Source: Ampullaceana balthica
Taxonomy: Eukaryota > Mollusca > Gastropoda > Lymnaeidae
Assembly (NCBI GenBank): GCA_944989445.1
Contig: CALYLW010000019.1
Location: 2,825,148 to 2,889,147 of the forward strand
Length of the DNA: 64,000 bases
Direction: 5' to 3'
Made by a program: the position numbers and the translations under genes. The notes under the pieces are model-generated. The model worked only from the letters and a program-made list of their open reading frames with translations, did no database searches and was not told the DNA's origin. Positions 55,081-64,000 of this stretch are shown here, one piece after another (within the stretch, counting starts at the first letter, position 1; the number at the start of each line of letters is the position of its first letter).

Positions 55081-56674
55081 CAGAGGCGTAACTAGGTTTT
55101 TGGCGCCCTTGGCTAATTTATTCTTGGCGCCCTTGATAAATTGACAAGTTTCAGCTGTGCGATTTTTTCATTTGTTAGAAAAAATAATTGAATTTCTCTT
55201 ATTTTATTTATGACAATAATTACGTAGTCTGGCCGTGACAGTCATACAACGTGATTATAACAAAATGCATAAGACAGGAACAATATTTTATTTGCAGTTT
55301 ATTATTGGATAAAATGGTATATTGTTGTGTTAACAAAGAATACGGTAAAACTTGAAGTAAGGTGAATTATAAATAAAAACAATAGTAATAGTGTCAATGT
55401 GTCATACTCATTATCTCATACATAACGATAGAAACTCACAATTAAAAGTAAATTTAAGTAACACTCCACCGACTACAGCTCAGCACTTCTGTTAGCTGGC
55501 GTATTGGCGTGTTGCTAATACAGTCGGACTCAAAAAAAAGGGGGGGGGGAGGAATTTCCACTTACGGAGTTTTCGAGTTACGGAAACTGGCGAAATAGGT
55601 GCAGATTAATCTAGTACAATGTTGATGCTGAGAGGGGGGAACAGCCATAGCGGCTTGAAGGCTTGACAGGAGAGAGGGGCGGTGATGTTTCCTATGAAAG
55701 GAGCCAACTTGCTTTGACATACCGAAACAAGCCCGTGAGAGGAGACACCTTTTTAATTTTTTTAAAGAAAGACTGTAAAATCTTATTGACATTTGAATGA
55801 TAAGAAACCTCGCAAAAGCCACAAAAATACTAAAAAATATTATAATGGTTTAAATGAAAGACATTTAAATATAATTAATTATTCACTTTTGTGTTATCGA
55901 AGATAAAAGTGAAATGCAGTCGGACCTCGCTGAGTCGAAATTCCCTAAGTCGAAAATCTCCCTTTATTGAATTAATTGTCAGGTCCCCGCCAAATTCTAT
56001 CAGACTAATTAATGTATTTTAGATCTCCTTAACTCTAAGATGTTTTGGCTTTCAACCTCTCTTAGTAGAATTTTCCAAGGCGTTTGGGTTATTATTCTGC
56101 AGTGACATTTCAGAACACGTGTTCCGTAGAGCCACGTAAATTGACGTAAAATCTTATCTGAGTGCATTCCACAAGGGATTAAGCGACCCTTCCAAGTACA
56201 AAGAATGACAAAGACAAGAAAAATGAGTAGTAACTAATTCGCATCCCTTTACTGCATGCTGGGACTCTTTTTAAAAAGAAAAATCGTACCCCCCCCCCAA
56301 ATCCCAATGTGGATGGAGTAAAGTGGGGGAGGGGAGGGAAGGTGTCTCCTCTGACAGGTTTGTGTCGGCATGTCAAAGCAAGTTGGCTTCCTTTCATCTG
56401 ACACATAGCCATCACCTCTCTTTCTAGCCGGTATGGCTGTTCCCACCATATCTCAATATCTACATTGTCCTTGATTAATCGGCGCCTATTACGCCATTTT
56501 CCCTAACTCAAAAACTCCGTAAGTCGAATTTTTTACGGGTCCTTTTGAGTTCAACTTAGAGAGGTCCGACTGTATTTATTTAAATACAATTTTAAAAATT
56601 TCAGATCTAGTGGCGCCTTTTTGAGCTGGCGCCCTTGGCAACTGCCCCGATGCCAACCCGTTGTTACGCCACGG
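55081..56674 (+). mobile_element. hAT element CAGAGGCGTAACTAGG
   Basis: The ends CAGAGGCGTAACTAGG and GTTGTTACGCCACGG are flanked by a perfect 8-bp duplication ACCAAGTC (55073-55080 and 56675-56682). Subterminal GGCGCCCTTGG blocks occur near both ends. It carries a nested TIR element (55519-56573); no transposase is recognised. Confidence 0.88.
55519..56573. mobile_element. Nested pogo/Tigger-like MITE pair in inverted arrangement
   Basis: ACAGTCGGACTC starts at about 55519, GCAGTCGGACCTCG starts at about 55916, and the right end is GAGGTCCGACTGTA at about 56573. The segment ATGAAAGGAGCCAACTTGCT (55696 on) is an imperfect inverted repeat of AGCAAGTTGGCTTCCTTTCA (about 56379-56398), continuing to GAGGAGACACC. 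So a second, inverted partial copy is joined to the first. TA flanks suggest a Tc1/mariner-superfamily element. Confidence 0.65.
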
Positions 56675-56808
56675 ACCAAGTCGTTCTTACGCCTCTGTAT
56701 GCGTCTGCTTGAAAACGATGCATTGCCCCAAAAACTTCATGTAAAAGTGGGTAAGAGACATTATCACCTAAAATTCAAAACGATCTCATTGAAGTTTTGG
56801 GAAAAATT

Positions 56809-56920
56809 AAATCTGGTGACATCTATGACATGATTTAAACTTTGAATCTGGTGACATCTATGACATGATTTAAACTTTGAATCTGGTGACATTTCTGACA
56901 TGATTTAAACTTTGAATCTG
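56809..56920. repeat. 36-bp tandem repeat, three units
   Basis: AATCTGGTGACATCTATGAC plus ATGATTTAAACTTTG is repeated three times. Confidence 0.85.
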
Positions 56921-57124
56921 ATGGTCTTAAAATACAGCACAGCAAAGAATGGCCCAACATGTGTGTTCATATTTATTCATGGCTGGAAAGCTTAAAGGAT
57001 TTCAACAAAGAGTCAAAAACATAAACTTAATATCATTTAGTACTTTGCTAAACAGTTCATTAAACGAACTCTCTATTTTTGTTACACTAGAGAGTACTTA
57101 CGTATTCTTTTCCATGTCCACACA

Positions 57125-58717
57125 CATGGGCGTAGGGAAGGAGGGCAAGGTGGGACATTTGCCCCACATTTGAGAAAAAAAATGTCATAAAGTTGTTACA
57201 ATAGAACTGAACTAAATTTCCTGAAAGTTTATTACATGGAAGACAGTTTACATTTATCAAACAAAAAAAAATTATATATGCAAGTATAACTTATTACATT
57301 ACATATTGTTCTAAAGATTCCAGTTGTTTACCAATTTCTGTAACATTTTCAGCAAAAATCCGCAGGCTTTTATATTTATGTGACCACCTAGTTTCACATA
57401 GCAAAGGAACATTTAGAATAAGTTTTCTTTGCTGATTACTTTCTCGGAAAAACACTATAATTGACTTAATTGTTCCTATTGTGATTCGTACAGCATTCAC
57501 ATTATTTAAATCGTTCACAGCAAGATTTAGTTAATGTGAACTGCAATGTACAAATGCTGCTTTTGGGTATTTTTTTCGAATTATTGCTTGGACTCCTCCT
57601 TCTTTACCTGCCATTGTAGAACATCCGTAGTATCCTTGACCAACAAGCTTTGTCATATTTAATCAAAATTCTAATGAATTAGTAATGATGGTGGGTGGTT
57701 AAACCTTCAGCTATTCTATTGACAATTGGAATATATCCCATGAATTCTTATGTGACCATCATTTACCCATTTTGTTCTTTGACAAATCTAACACCAAGTG
57801 ACATCTGCTCAATGCCTGAAATGTCATTTGTCTCGTCCGCAAGTATAGAAAATGCAACTGAATTATTTGCTTCACGAACAATGTCTTCACGCAAGAGAGA
57901 CCCACATATTCAATTATAGTGTTTTGCGTAGTTGCCGAGATACACTCAGCGGTTACCCGTCAAAACGGCCCCAGACAAATTGTTAACATTTTTTAACAAA
58001 AACATTTTTAAAAATTATTTCTTTTTCATTTTAAGCTTTCGTCAACTTTTTCACCCTTAAAAAAAATGGTAAAATTGTAAAATTATTTCTTATGATGTTA
58101 TTTTATTGTTTCTTGTCAACAAACAACAGTTATTGGTACCATTTCGCGTAAAGGCTATTAAATTCAATCTTGTGATGTCATTATTATTGTTTATTGTTAG
58201 CTAAACCCGACACTGAATAGGTGAGTAAAAATACGAATATATTTGATTGTAAATTTTACTATTAGTCCATCTATTAGTCTAGGGCCGTTTTGTCGGGGCC
58301 GTTATGTCGGAGCCCAATTATCGGGGCCGTTTTGTCGGTGAACCAAACTCAACCCTTCAAGTACCAATTTACAAACGATTACCAAGAATTTCATCTCCAG
58401 ATTCAACACAAAACTCTAACAGTTCATACAAATTAACAGAATTTGATTCTTTTCCACGAATTGATAAAACATGCATGCAGCAAATAGGATTGTAGAAATG
58501 ATGGGACCCAGTTTTTAATTTATTAAATGCATTAATAAATGTTGTATTTTAGCTATTACAGCACTAATTTGTAAGTCTTAATAATTTCTAAGGCTTTTTT
58601 TCGACCTTTATTTTATACTGAACTTGAATTTAATTGAAAATTGTACCTGTATGGTATTGTCAGTTAAAATAAAAAAGTGGGGTTTTTTTGCTGGAAAAAT
58701 TCCTAGCGACGCCCATG
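57125..58717 (-). mobile_element. Second hAT element with CATGGGCG termini
   Basis: The ends CATGGGCGTAGGGAAGG and CCTAGCGACGCCCATG are flanked by a perfect 8-bp duplication TCCACACA (57117-57124 and 58718-58725). It is a shorter sibling of 26476-29163. It keeps minus-strand transposase pieces (ETRWSHKYKSLRIF at 57294-57518) and the same nested TIR element, but lacks the SINE and most of the 5' coding part. Confidence 0.92.
57951..58344. mobile_element. TIR element nested in the second hAT copy
   Basis: The ends GGTTACCCGTCAAAACGGCC and CCGTTTTGTCGGTGAACC lie at the same transposase site as in 27322-27768. It was therefore carried along when the hAT transposed, not inserted twice. Confidence 0.75.
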
Positions 58718-58819
58718 TCCACACACCTATCGAAAATTTTAACTGCGGCTACTGGCAAGGCACAAACAGACTTCAGGATATCCAAAATTGAATATACCAT
58801 AGAGCCATGTTGAGGTTAT

Positions 58820-59045
58820 TTTAAATGCTATAGAAAAACTGACAGATAAAAGCGAAAAGCTAAACACGCGAACAGACGCTGGAACTTTGCTAGTCACAAT
58901 GAAATCTGTTTCCATTCTTAACTTTTTAGACATCTGGAAACATGTACTTTATATAGGCAACGAAGCCATAAATTATTTACAAAAACGAATAGAGCTTAAA
59001 AGGTGCTTATCAGGTGCTATTCACAGATTTATTAATGGATCCCTT
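58820..59045 (+). pseudogene. hAT transposase fragment (ZMYM/DUF4371 type)
   Basis: The frame reads AIEKLTDKSEKLNTRTDAGT, then MKSVSILNFLDIWKHVLYIG and NEAINYLQKRIELKRCL. This resembles the region of DUF4371-type hAT transposases between the RW motif and the C-terminal domain. It is on the opposite strand to the hAT that interrupts it upstream (57125-58717) and is cut downstream by the MITE at 59050. Stops precede it. Confidence 0.6.
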
Positions 59046-59049
59046 AGAG

Positions 59050-59235
59050 CAGTTCTTCTCAAAGTGGTGGTCCGCGGACCGGTGCCGGTCCGTTGGCCAT
59101 CCGCTGCCGGTCCGCAGATGTTCTCAAACAAATGTCCGAAAAAATTGTCAGTGCAGGGAAAATAGTGCACCGGTCCCTGGTGCAATGGAAAAAATTCCTG
59201 CCGGTCCGCCATACTAAAAAGTTTGAGAAGCACTG
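59050..59235 (-). mobile_element. hAT MITE, CAGTGCTTCTCAAA family, member 6
   Basis: The ends CAGTTCTTCTCAAAG and TTTGAGAAGCACTG are flanked by a perfect 8-bp duplication CCTTAGAG (59042-59049 and 59236-59243). Confidence 0.92.
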
Positions 59236-59243
59236 CCTTAGAG

Positions 59244-60401
59244 AATGCTTTGGGTTTTGCTTAAGTTTTATGTGGACACCTTATCATTTTAAGTGTACCC
59301 TCCAGTCAAAGAACGAAAGAGTGCATTTTTGGCGATGGAAGCAAAAATTTAGCCATGCTATGTACAAAAAAAAACAAAAAAAAACAAAAACAGCAACAAC
59401 AACAACACATTTTAAAAAAATAATAAGAAGCAAGTTGTATTCTTCATAAGATGAGGTTATTGTAGAAATTAAAGTAAGGTTTTTGAACTTATGATTTCGT
59501 ACACCATTTAAGTAATGTAATAGCTTTTTTGGTTTTTTAGCATGGTATGACTGACAAAATTGATACATCAAAGATTGTGCCATGATGAAAAGCGGAAAAC
59601 TTTAATTTTAAATAAAATAATGAAAGCGTTTATAATTATTTCTGGCATAAAAATGTATAGTGTCCTCATTATTACGTTCTAGTAAAAATTATATTTTCTT
59701 TATAGTGTTATCAAATTTACGGGGGGGGGGCAAACCTTGGTTCTGCGCTTCTGCCCCGGGTGGAAAATACACACGCTACGGCCCTGTTTAAATGACGAGT
59801 TAGGATAGCAATTGTATTTTTTATGTATTTATTTTTAAATTAATTTTTAGAAAATTTTTGCTTTCATTGTGTTTTTAAATATAATTTTTATGTTTATATA
59901 AAAAATACTTTTAATCGATGTAAAAAAAAACTGGACCAATATTTGTAAACCTCCACCATCAAACGTGAATTTCTGCATCACTGATTATGTGGTAACTTTA
60001 CCGAGCATCCCCCCCCCCTCCTCCACTTACCTCCAACTAGCGAAGTTTGAATGCTTCGGAGTACTAACCGAGGCCAGTCGGTCTCGGATTGATTTATCCT
60101 GATTATCGGAGAGATGTGACGTTGCATGGACCAATTGCCGGTCATTCGATGAGATCGATGGATCACTCCTGTCCGATATGAGGCTGCTGGTTGGTATGTT
60201 GACATAGCTACGTCTGGCGACAGTTGTCAGGCAAAGTTTGCAAAAGGAAAAAGAAAATCTTCGATATAAAATAAGTTTAAAATATTATACTTATTGCAGC
60301 CAGTCTGGGGTTTAGGAGTGACGGGATAGCAGACGATTGAGGGAGTCAGTGAAAGTTTTGATTTTTTGTGGAGTTGTTAGAAGAGACATCAGTAAACCAA
60401 A
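59244..60401. other. Intergenic and upstream region of caveolin copy 6
   Basis: AT-rich sequence with A-rich and C-rich runs. The last part probably includes the promoter and 5' untranslated region of copy 6. No TATA box was recognised, and the region does not visibly match the other copies' upstream sequence. Confidence 0.4.
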
Positions 60402-60464
60402 ATGCCGGAATACGAATTGGATATGGTCAACAGAGATCCCAACGGGCTCAATGATCACGTCAGG
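60402..60464 (+). CDS. CAV: Caveolin, copy 6: first coding exon only (partial gene)
   Basis: The exon has 21 codons reading MPEYELDMVNRDPNGLNDHV then Arg, followed by a GTATGT donor. It matches the first exons of copies 1-5, with one extra residue (Pro2-Glu3 in place of Gly2). The acceptor and the FEDVLAEP-type second exon are not found in the remaining 3.5 kb, so the intron is longer than in the other copies (at most 2,667 bp) or the gene is broken. The codon choices differ from copies 2-5 at many third positions, which suggests an older split. The gene continues beyond the window if intact. Confidence 0.85.
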
Positions 60465-60678
60465 GTATGTGTGTAAAGTGTAACATGAGTTATTTATAGT
60501 GTTGTATTGCGATGAGTTAATTTTAATGACTATCTCTTTGGTGTAGAGATTATGTGTGTACTTTGTGAAGACGAAGTCTTCTAGAAGTTAAAAAGAATGC
60601 GCTTCAAGTTTCGCACGTAATCTCTAATGTTCTACTAAATGAATCTGGAACATACACTATGTAGACTTTTATACAAAA

Positions 60679-61096
60679 CTAGTGTAAAAGCCTACTAAGG
60701 CTAAGGCTCACACACACGCAGAGTTCGTGCGTTGTTTCGGAAATTGACGTTCTGTGCTAAAACAATGACGTCATATAATATTTTTCACGGCGAAAGTTTT
60801 TAATTTATTCACAATAATTTTGCGCGACTTTCGAGCGCCTTTTTGCGCGCCTTTCGACAGGGAGACACACACACAGGAAGGGCGATTATGTATTAGACTA
60901 GTGGAAAAGCCTGCTAAGGCGAAGGCTCTCACACACGCATAGTTCGTGCGCTGTTTCGGCAATCGACGCTCTGTGCTAAAACAATGACGTCATATAATAT
61001 ATTTTTTTACAGCGAAAACTTTTAATTTATTTATAATAATTTTGCGCGCCTTTCGATGGGGAGACACACGCATACGAAGGGCGATTATGTTTTAGA
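60679..61096 (-). mobile_element. Tandem dimer of a roughly 210-bp mini-Helitron
   Basis: On the minus strand each unit starts TCTAATACATAATCGCCCTT or TCTAAAACATAATCGCCCTT and ends with a small hairpin (AGCCTTAGTAGGCT or AGCCTTCGCCTTAGCAGGCT region) plus CTAG. Unit 1 is 60679-60897 and unit 2 is 60898-61096; the CTAG of unit 2 abuts the TC end of unit 1 exactly. The flanks are A and T. There is no coding capacity. It lies in the intron of caveolin copy 6. Confidence 0.75.
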
Positions 61097-61845
61097 TAGA
61101 TTTGGTATAAATATGGTTGCGCGCTCTTGTTGAAAGATCTCGTAATGATTATTCTGAATGTTTGATGTGTATGGCTTATTTCCTACACAGTTTTTAATTC
61201 TTTTTTTTATATAGACCTGCTCGTCACACATTAGTATTTTCAAGGCACGTGTTTAGTCGCATTTAAACGCGTGGCTTGAGTTGTTTTAAGTTCAAGTGAA
61301 CCATACCCATGGCATTAGAATGTGTAACACTCTTACATTGGGAATTCATTCAATTTTAATGTCTTAAATTGGGCATCTGACTATCTTACATTGGGTCTGT
61401 AACTACCTTATGGTGGGGATGTAAATATCTTACCATTAGCATTTTAATATCTTACAAAACGCTCAGCTGCACCAAGCAACTGACAAAGGTGGCACGTTAC
61501 GGTGGAATTCCAACAAGGAATATCAAGCAACCTATGAAGGATGCACGTTACGGTGGAGTACCAACAAGGAATATAGCCGTCAAACATTCTACAGTTACCG
61601 ATGCTAAGTTACATCTTCATTAACAGTCAAAGTCATTGGAAAGTTGGTTTTGTTAAAGACAATCTTGGCAAAATTTTCGTTTATTGTGTGATTTTTGTTT
61701 ATCTTAAAATGGCAGCCAACTAGGGGTAAAATATTGTAACATACAAAATGGCGATATTTTTGTTGTTGTTCAGTTATTATAGAGGAGAAAAAACATAGAA
61801 TTTAAAACACATAAATTACGAAAAACTTGATTTTCTTTTTACCTA
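61097..61845. other. Intron of copy 6, little structure
   Basis: AT-rich. A short duplication of about 65 bp (GATGCACGTTACGGTGGAGT and GGCACGTTACGGTGGAATTC blocks, each with ACAAGGAATAT) lies at 61480-61575. TCTTACATTGGG-like phrases recur at 61334-61440. No gene. Confidence 0.4.
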
Positions 61846-62397
61846 CTGAGTTTGGTGTGTTTAAAACTGATCGCCTGAGTTTGGTGTGTTTAAAACTGAT
61901 CGCCTGAGTTTGGTGTGTTTAAAACTGATCGCCTGAGTTTGGTGTGTTTAAAACTGATCGCCTGAGTTTGGTGTGTTTAAAACTGATCGCCTGAGTTTGG
62001 TGTGTTTAAAACTGATCGCCTGAGTTTGGTGTGTTTTAAACTGATCGCCTGAGTTTGGTGTGTTTAAAACTGATCGCCTGAGTTTGGTGTGCTTAAAACT
62101 GATCGCCTGAGTTTGGTGTGTTTAAAACTGATCGCCTGAGTTTGGTGTGTTTAAAACTGATCGCCTGAGTTTGGTGTGTTTAAAACTGATCGCCTGAGTT
62201 TGGTGTGTTTAAAACTGATCGCCTGAGTTTGGTGTGTTTAAAACTGATCGCCTGAGTTTGGTGTGTTTAAAACTGATCGCCTGAGTTTGGTGTGTTTAAA
62301 ACTGATCGCCTGAGTTTGGTGTGTTTAAAACTGATCGCCTGAGTTTGGTGTGTTTAAAACTGATCGCCTGAGTTTGGTGTGTTTAAAACTGATCGCC
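61846..62397. repeat. 29-bp minisatellite, about 19 units
   Basis: The unit is CTGAGTTTGGTGTGTTTAAA plus ACTGATCGC, nearly invariant. It ends abruptly at the 5' end of the SINE at 62398. Confidence 0.93.
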
Positions 62398-62720
62398 AGG
62401 GGACGCGGAGGTGGAGTGGCAGCGCGCTCGACTGGCGTACCGATGGTCACGGGTTCGAATCCTTGTGAAGGCAAGGATTTGTTCCCGGGGCCTAGGGCGT
62501 CCCTGAGTCACCCAGCTCTGAATGGATGGGTACCTAACACTAGTTAGGCGGCTGGGTAAAGCGTGGAACCCACAAAGCCGTGGCCTGTGAACGCTGCATC
62601 ACTTGCCTACAGATCATCTGTCATTGTCTGTGGACGCAACTATCTTCTGCATAGAAGGAGCGTCTGTATAGATAAGATAAGAAGAAGATAAGATAAGATA
62701 AGATAAGATAAGAAGAAGAT
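62398..62720 (+). mobile_element. tRNA-derived SINE (family B) with a LINE-like 3' tail
   Basis: The head has GGAGTGGCAGCGCGCTCGAC (A-box region) and a perfect B box GGTTCGAATCC at about 62452. The body includes CCCAGCTCTGAATGGATGGG and AAAGCGTGGAACCCAC. The tail GACGCAACTATCTTCTGCAT, AGAAGGAGCGTCTGT and (AGATA)n matches the 3' end of the LINE fragment at 31409-31795. A SINE borrowing the tail of its partner LINE is the standard arrangement. Confidence 0.88.
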
Positions 62721-62825
62721 AAATTGTTAACTTTAATTAATTGAAAATCGTGTAATCAACATACATAATTCCCGTAATGGATGTAATGCTTCTTGGATGT
62801 AATGCTCAATTGTTTCAATAGTGCG

Positions 62826-62925
62826 CACCAACAATTTGCTGCACCAAATATAACTCTTTTCGAACGTTCCGCATAAAATTGTTCAATATGATAATAAATG
62901 AATCAAAAATAAATACAGAACGTAG
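62826..62925 (-). repeat. Fragment related to the Helitron-like region at 4196-4290
   Basis: TTCGAACGTTCCGCATAAAA and TTGTTCAATATGATAATAAA are the inverse of sequence near 4205-4270. A decayed dispersed-repeat fragment. Confidence 0.6.
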
Positions 62926-63299
62926 AAAAACAGGAAAGATGACCCAAGAAAATTTTGTGCAGTTAATCATAGTTAATGCTTACATACAAACGCGCTTGCA
63001 TAGGAAAGATAAAATTATAAAATTTTGTTTTTGAAAAAACGAATCTCTTTTAAGGCTCTTTAAAGCTAAAAATGCTAAATATTATTTTAAAAATCATGGC
63101 ACGAAAACGACTTTGTAGAAATGGAGTTAAAAATTAAATTTCGTACAATAATTTCTATTGAAGGTAAACGACAGTTAATTATACATTTCGTTTAAACACA
63201 TTTGAAAAAAAAACAACATTTTCTTCACATACATTTTTACCCAATATGCTTTTAATTGTTAGTTACTTTTTAGTGCACTTTAGACGTTTTAAAAAATAA

Positions 63300-63425
63300 G
63301 GCCGTCCATAAAGAACGTCACGCTATTTTTGACCATTTTTAACTGTCCCCCTCCCCCCTGTAACAAACTGTCACACTTTCTTACACCCCTCGCTCTGGAG
63401 CGTGACGTACTTTATGGACTGTCCC
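63300..63425. mobile_element. Short MITE, GGGGCCGTCC family
   Basis: Nearly palindromic: GGCCGTCCATAAAGAACGTC on the left, GACGTACTTTATGGACTGTC on the right, with GTCACGC/GCGTGAC inside. Same family as 10565-10684 and 11045-12913. Confidence 0.75.
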
Positions 63426-63505
63426 TAATAAATAATTTTATTTTCTATCAAAATGTTTGGAATAGTAATCATTTCAATTTTTCACGTTTCAAATTATTTC
63501 CACTC

Positions 63506-63650
63506 CAACCAACCAACCAACCAACCAACCAACCAACCAACCAACCAACCAACCAACCAACCAACCAACCAAACAACCAACCAACCAACCAACCAACCAA
63601 CCAACCAACCAAACAACCAACCAACCAACCAACCAACCAACCAACCAACC
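63506..63650. repeat. CCAA tetranucleotide microsatellite
   Basis: (CCAA)n with two CAAA interruptions. The TNQP and GWLV frames across it are artefacts. Confidence 0.95.
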
Positions 63651-63762
63651 AATGGCATGAGGCTTTAAGGAAGCCCAAACTTCCCGCGAAGGAAAAGAGA
63701 ATAGATTTTAAGTAATAGACCGCCTCACCTGCTAACCAATTCCGGTCATTTAACTAGACCCG

Positions 63763-64000
63763 TGGTTCTTAACCTTGTTGGAGGTACTGACTCCTGGGAA
63801 GCAGCAGCCAGTAAACGAGCCCACTGGCGCTCTACGACATGGAATGGCGCAGCTGTCTGTGAAGCTAATAGACAACAGGCTGCCAAGTTAAAACGCCAAG
63901 CCAGAAAGGAACGTAACCAAAACCCACCTGAAGGGACCGCTTCTATCTCTTGTCGGATATGCGGACGCCTCTTTCGTGCAAAAATAGGGTTAATAAGCCA
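63763..64000 (+). pseudogene. LINE ORF C-terminal fragment adjoining a hAT terminus
   Basis: GTGGTTCTTAACCTTGTTGG AGGTACTGA (from 63763) looks like a hAT terminus. From 63789 an open frame reads DSWEAAASKRAHWRSTTWNG, then a lysine/arginine-rich stretch and SCRICGRLFRAKIGLISH. The CxxCGRxxRxxIGLxSH finger is typical of the C-terminus of some invertebrate LINE ORF2 proteins. The fragment reaches the window edge. Confidence 0.7.

Noticed and set aside
63329..63715. TNQP-repeat protein and antisense GWLV protein
   Set aside because: They are read from a CCAA tetranucleotide tract.

Overview
The window is a stretch of a repeat-rich, AT-rich animal genome. The gene content is spliced and eukaryotic, and the style of the transposons (many hAT elements and MITEs, Helitrons, tRNA-derived SINEs, a Gypsy-like LTR element, LINE ends) suggests a mollusc, most likely a gastropod. 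That taxonomic guess is inference and was not tested by any search. No bacterial features, CRISPR arrays or rRNA genes are seen.

The only well-supported host genes are a tandem, same-strand array of at least six small caveolin genes, with start codons at 644, 14810, 23355, 32936, 47341 and 60402. Each has a tiny first coding exon of 20-21 codons (core motif NRDP). A phase-0 intron follows, and the second exon of 112 codons carries the caveolin signature F-E-[DE]-V-[LI]-[AG]-E-P. The second exon aligns without gaps to vertebrate caveolin-1 at a constant offset of 45 residues. It keeps the hairpin prolines and the scaffolding segment. The proteins are very unusual in carrying 14-17 cysteines in 132 residues. 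Copies 1-5 are complete and open; copy 6 has only its first exon in the window.

The array grew by duplication. Copies 2 and 3 lie in related units (homology from about 10685 and about 20599). Copies 4 and 5 lie in a direct segmental duplication (30421-37500 and 37501-about 51557) whose ends fall in CAGA-rich microsatellite. Transposons and minisatellites present in one unit and absent from the other give a relative history: a hAT MITE and a SINE are confined to the copy-4 unit, while a Gypsy-like element with a nested Helitron, a second Helitron and another hAT MITE are confined to the copy-5 unit.

Region by region: 1-2.7 kb caveolin 1; 2.7-6.6 kb MITE, Helitron-like pieces and a 567-bp tandem duplication; 6.6-13 kb hAT elements, a broken gene of unknown family and a large TIR element; 13-17.6 kb caveolin 2; 17.6-20.6 kb Helitron end, minisatellites and a dead hAT transposase; 20.6-26.1 kb 42-bp minisatellite and caveolin 3; 26.4-30.3 kb hAT element and a 21-bp minisatellite; 30.4-51.5 kb duplicated units with caveolins 4 and 5; 51.5-59.3 kb microsatellites and nested hAT elements; 59.3-64 kb caveolin 6 exon 1, mini-Helitrons, 29-bp minisatellite, SINE and a LINE fragment. 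All long repeat-derived open frames (for example at 21463-22296 and 29285-30364) are judged to be artefacts of minisatellite periods divisible by three.
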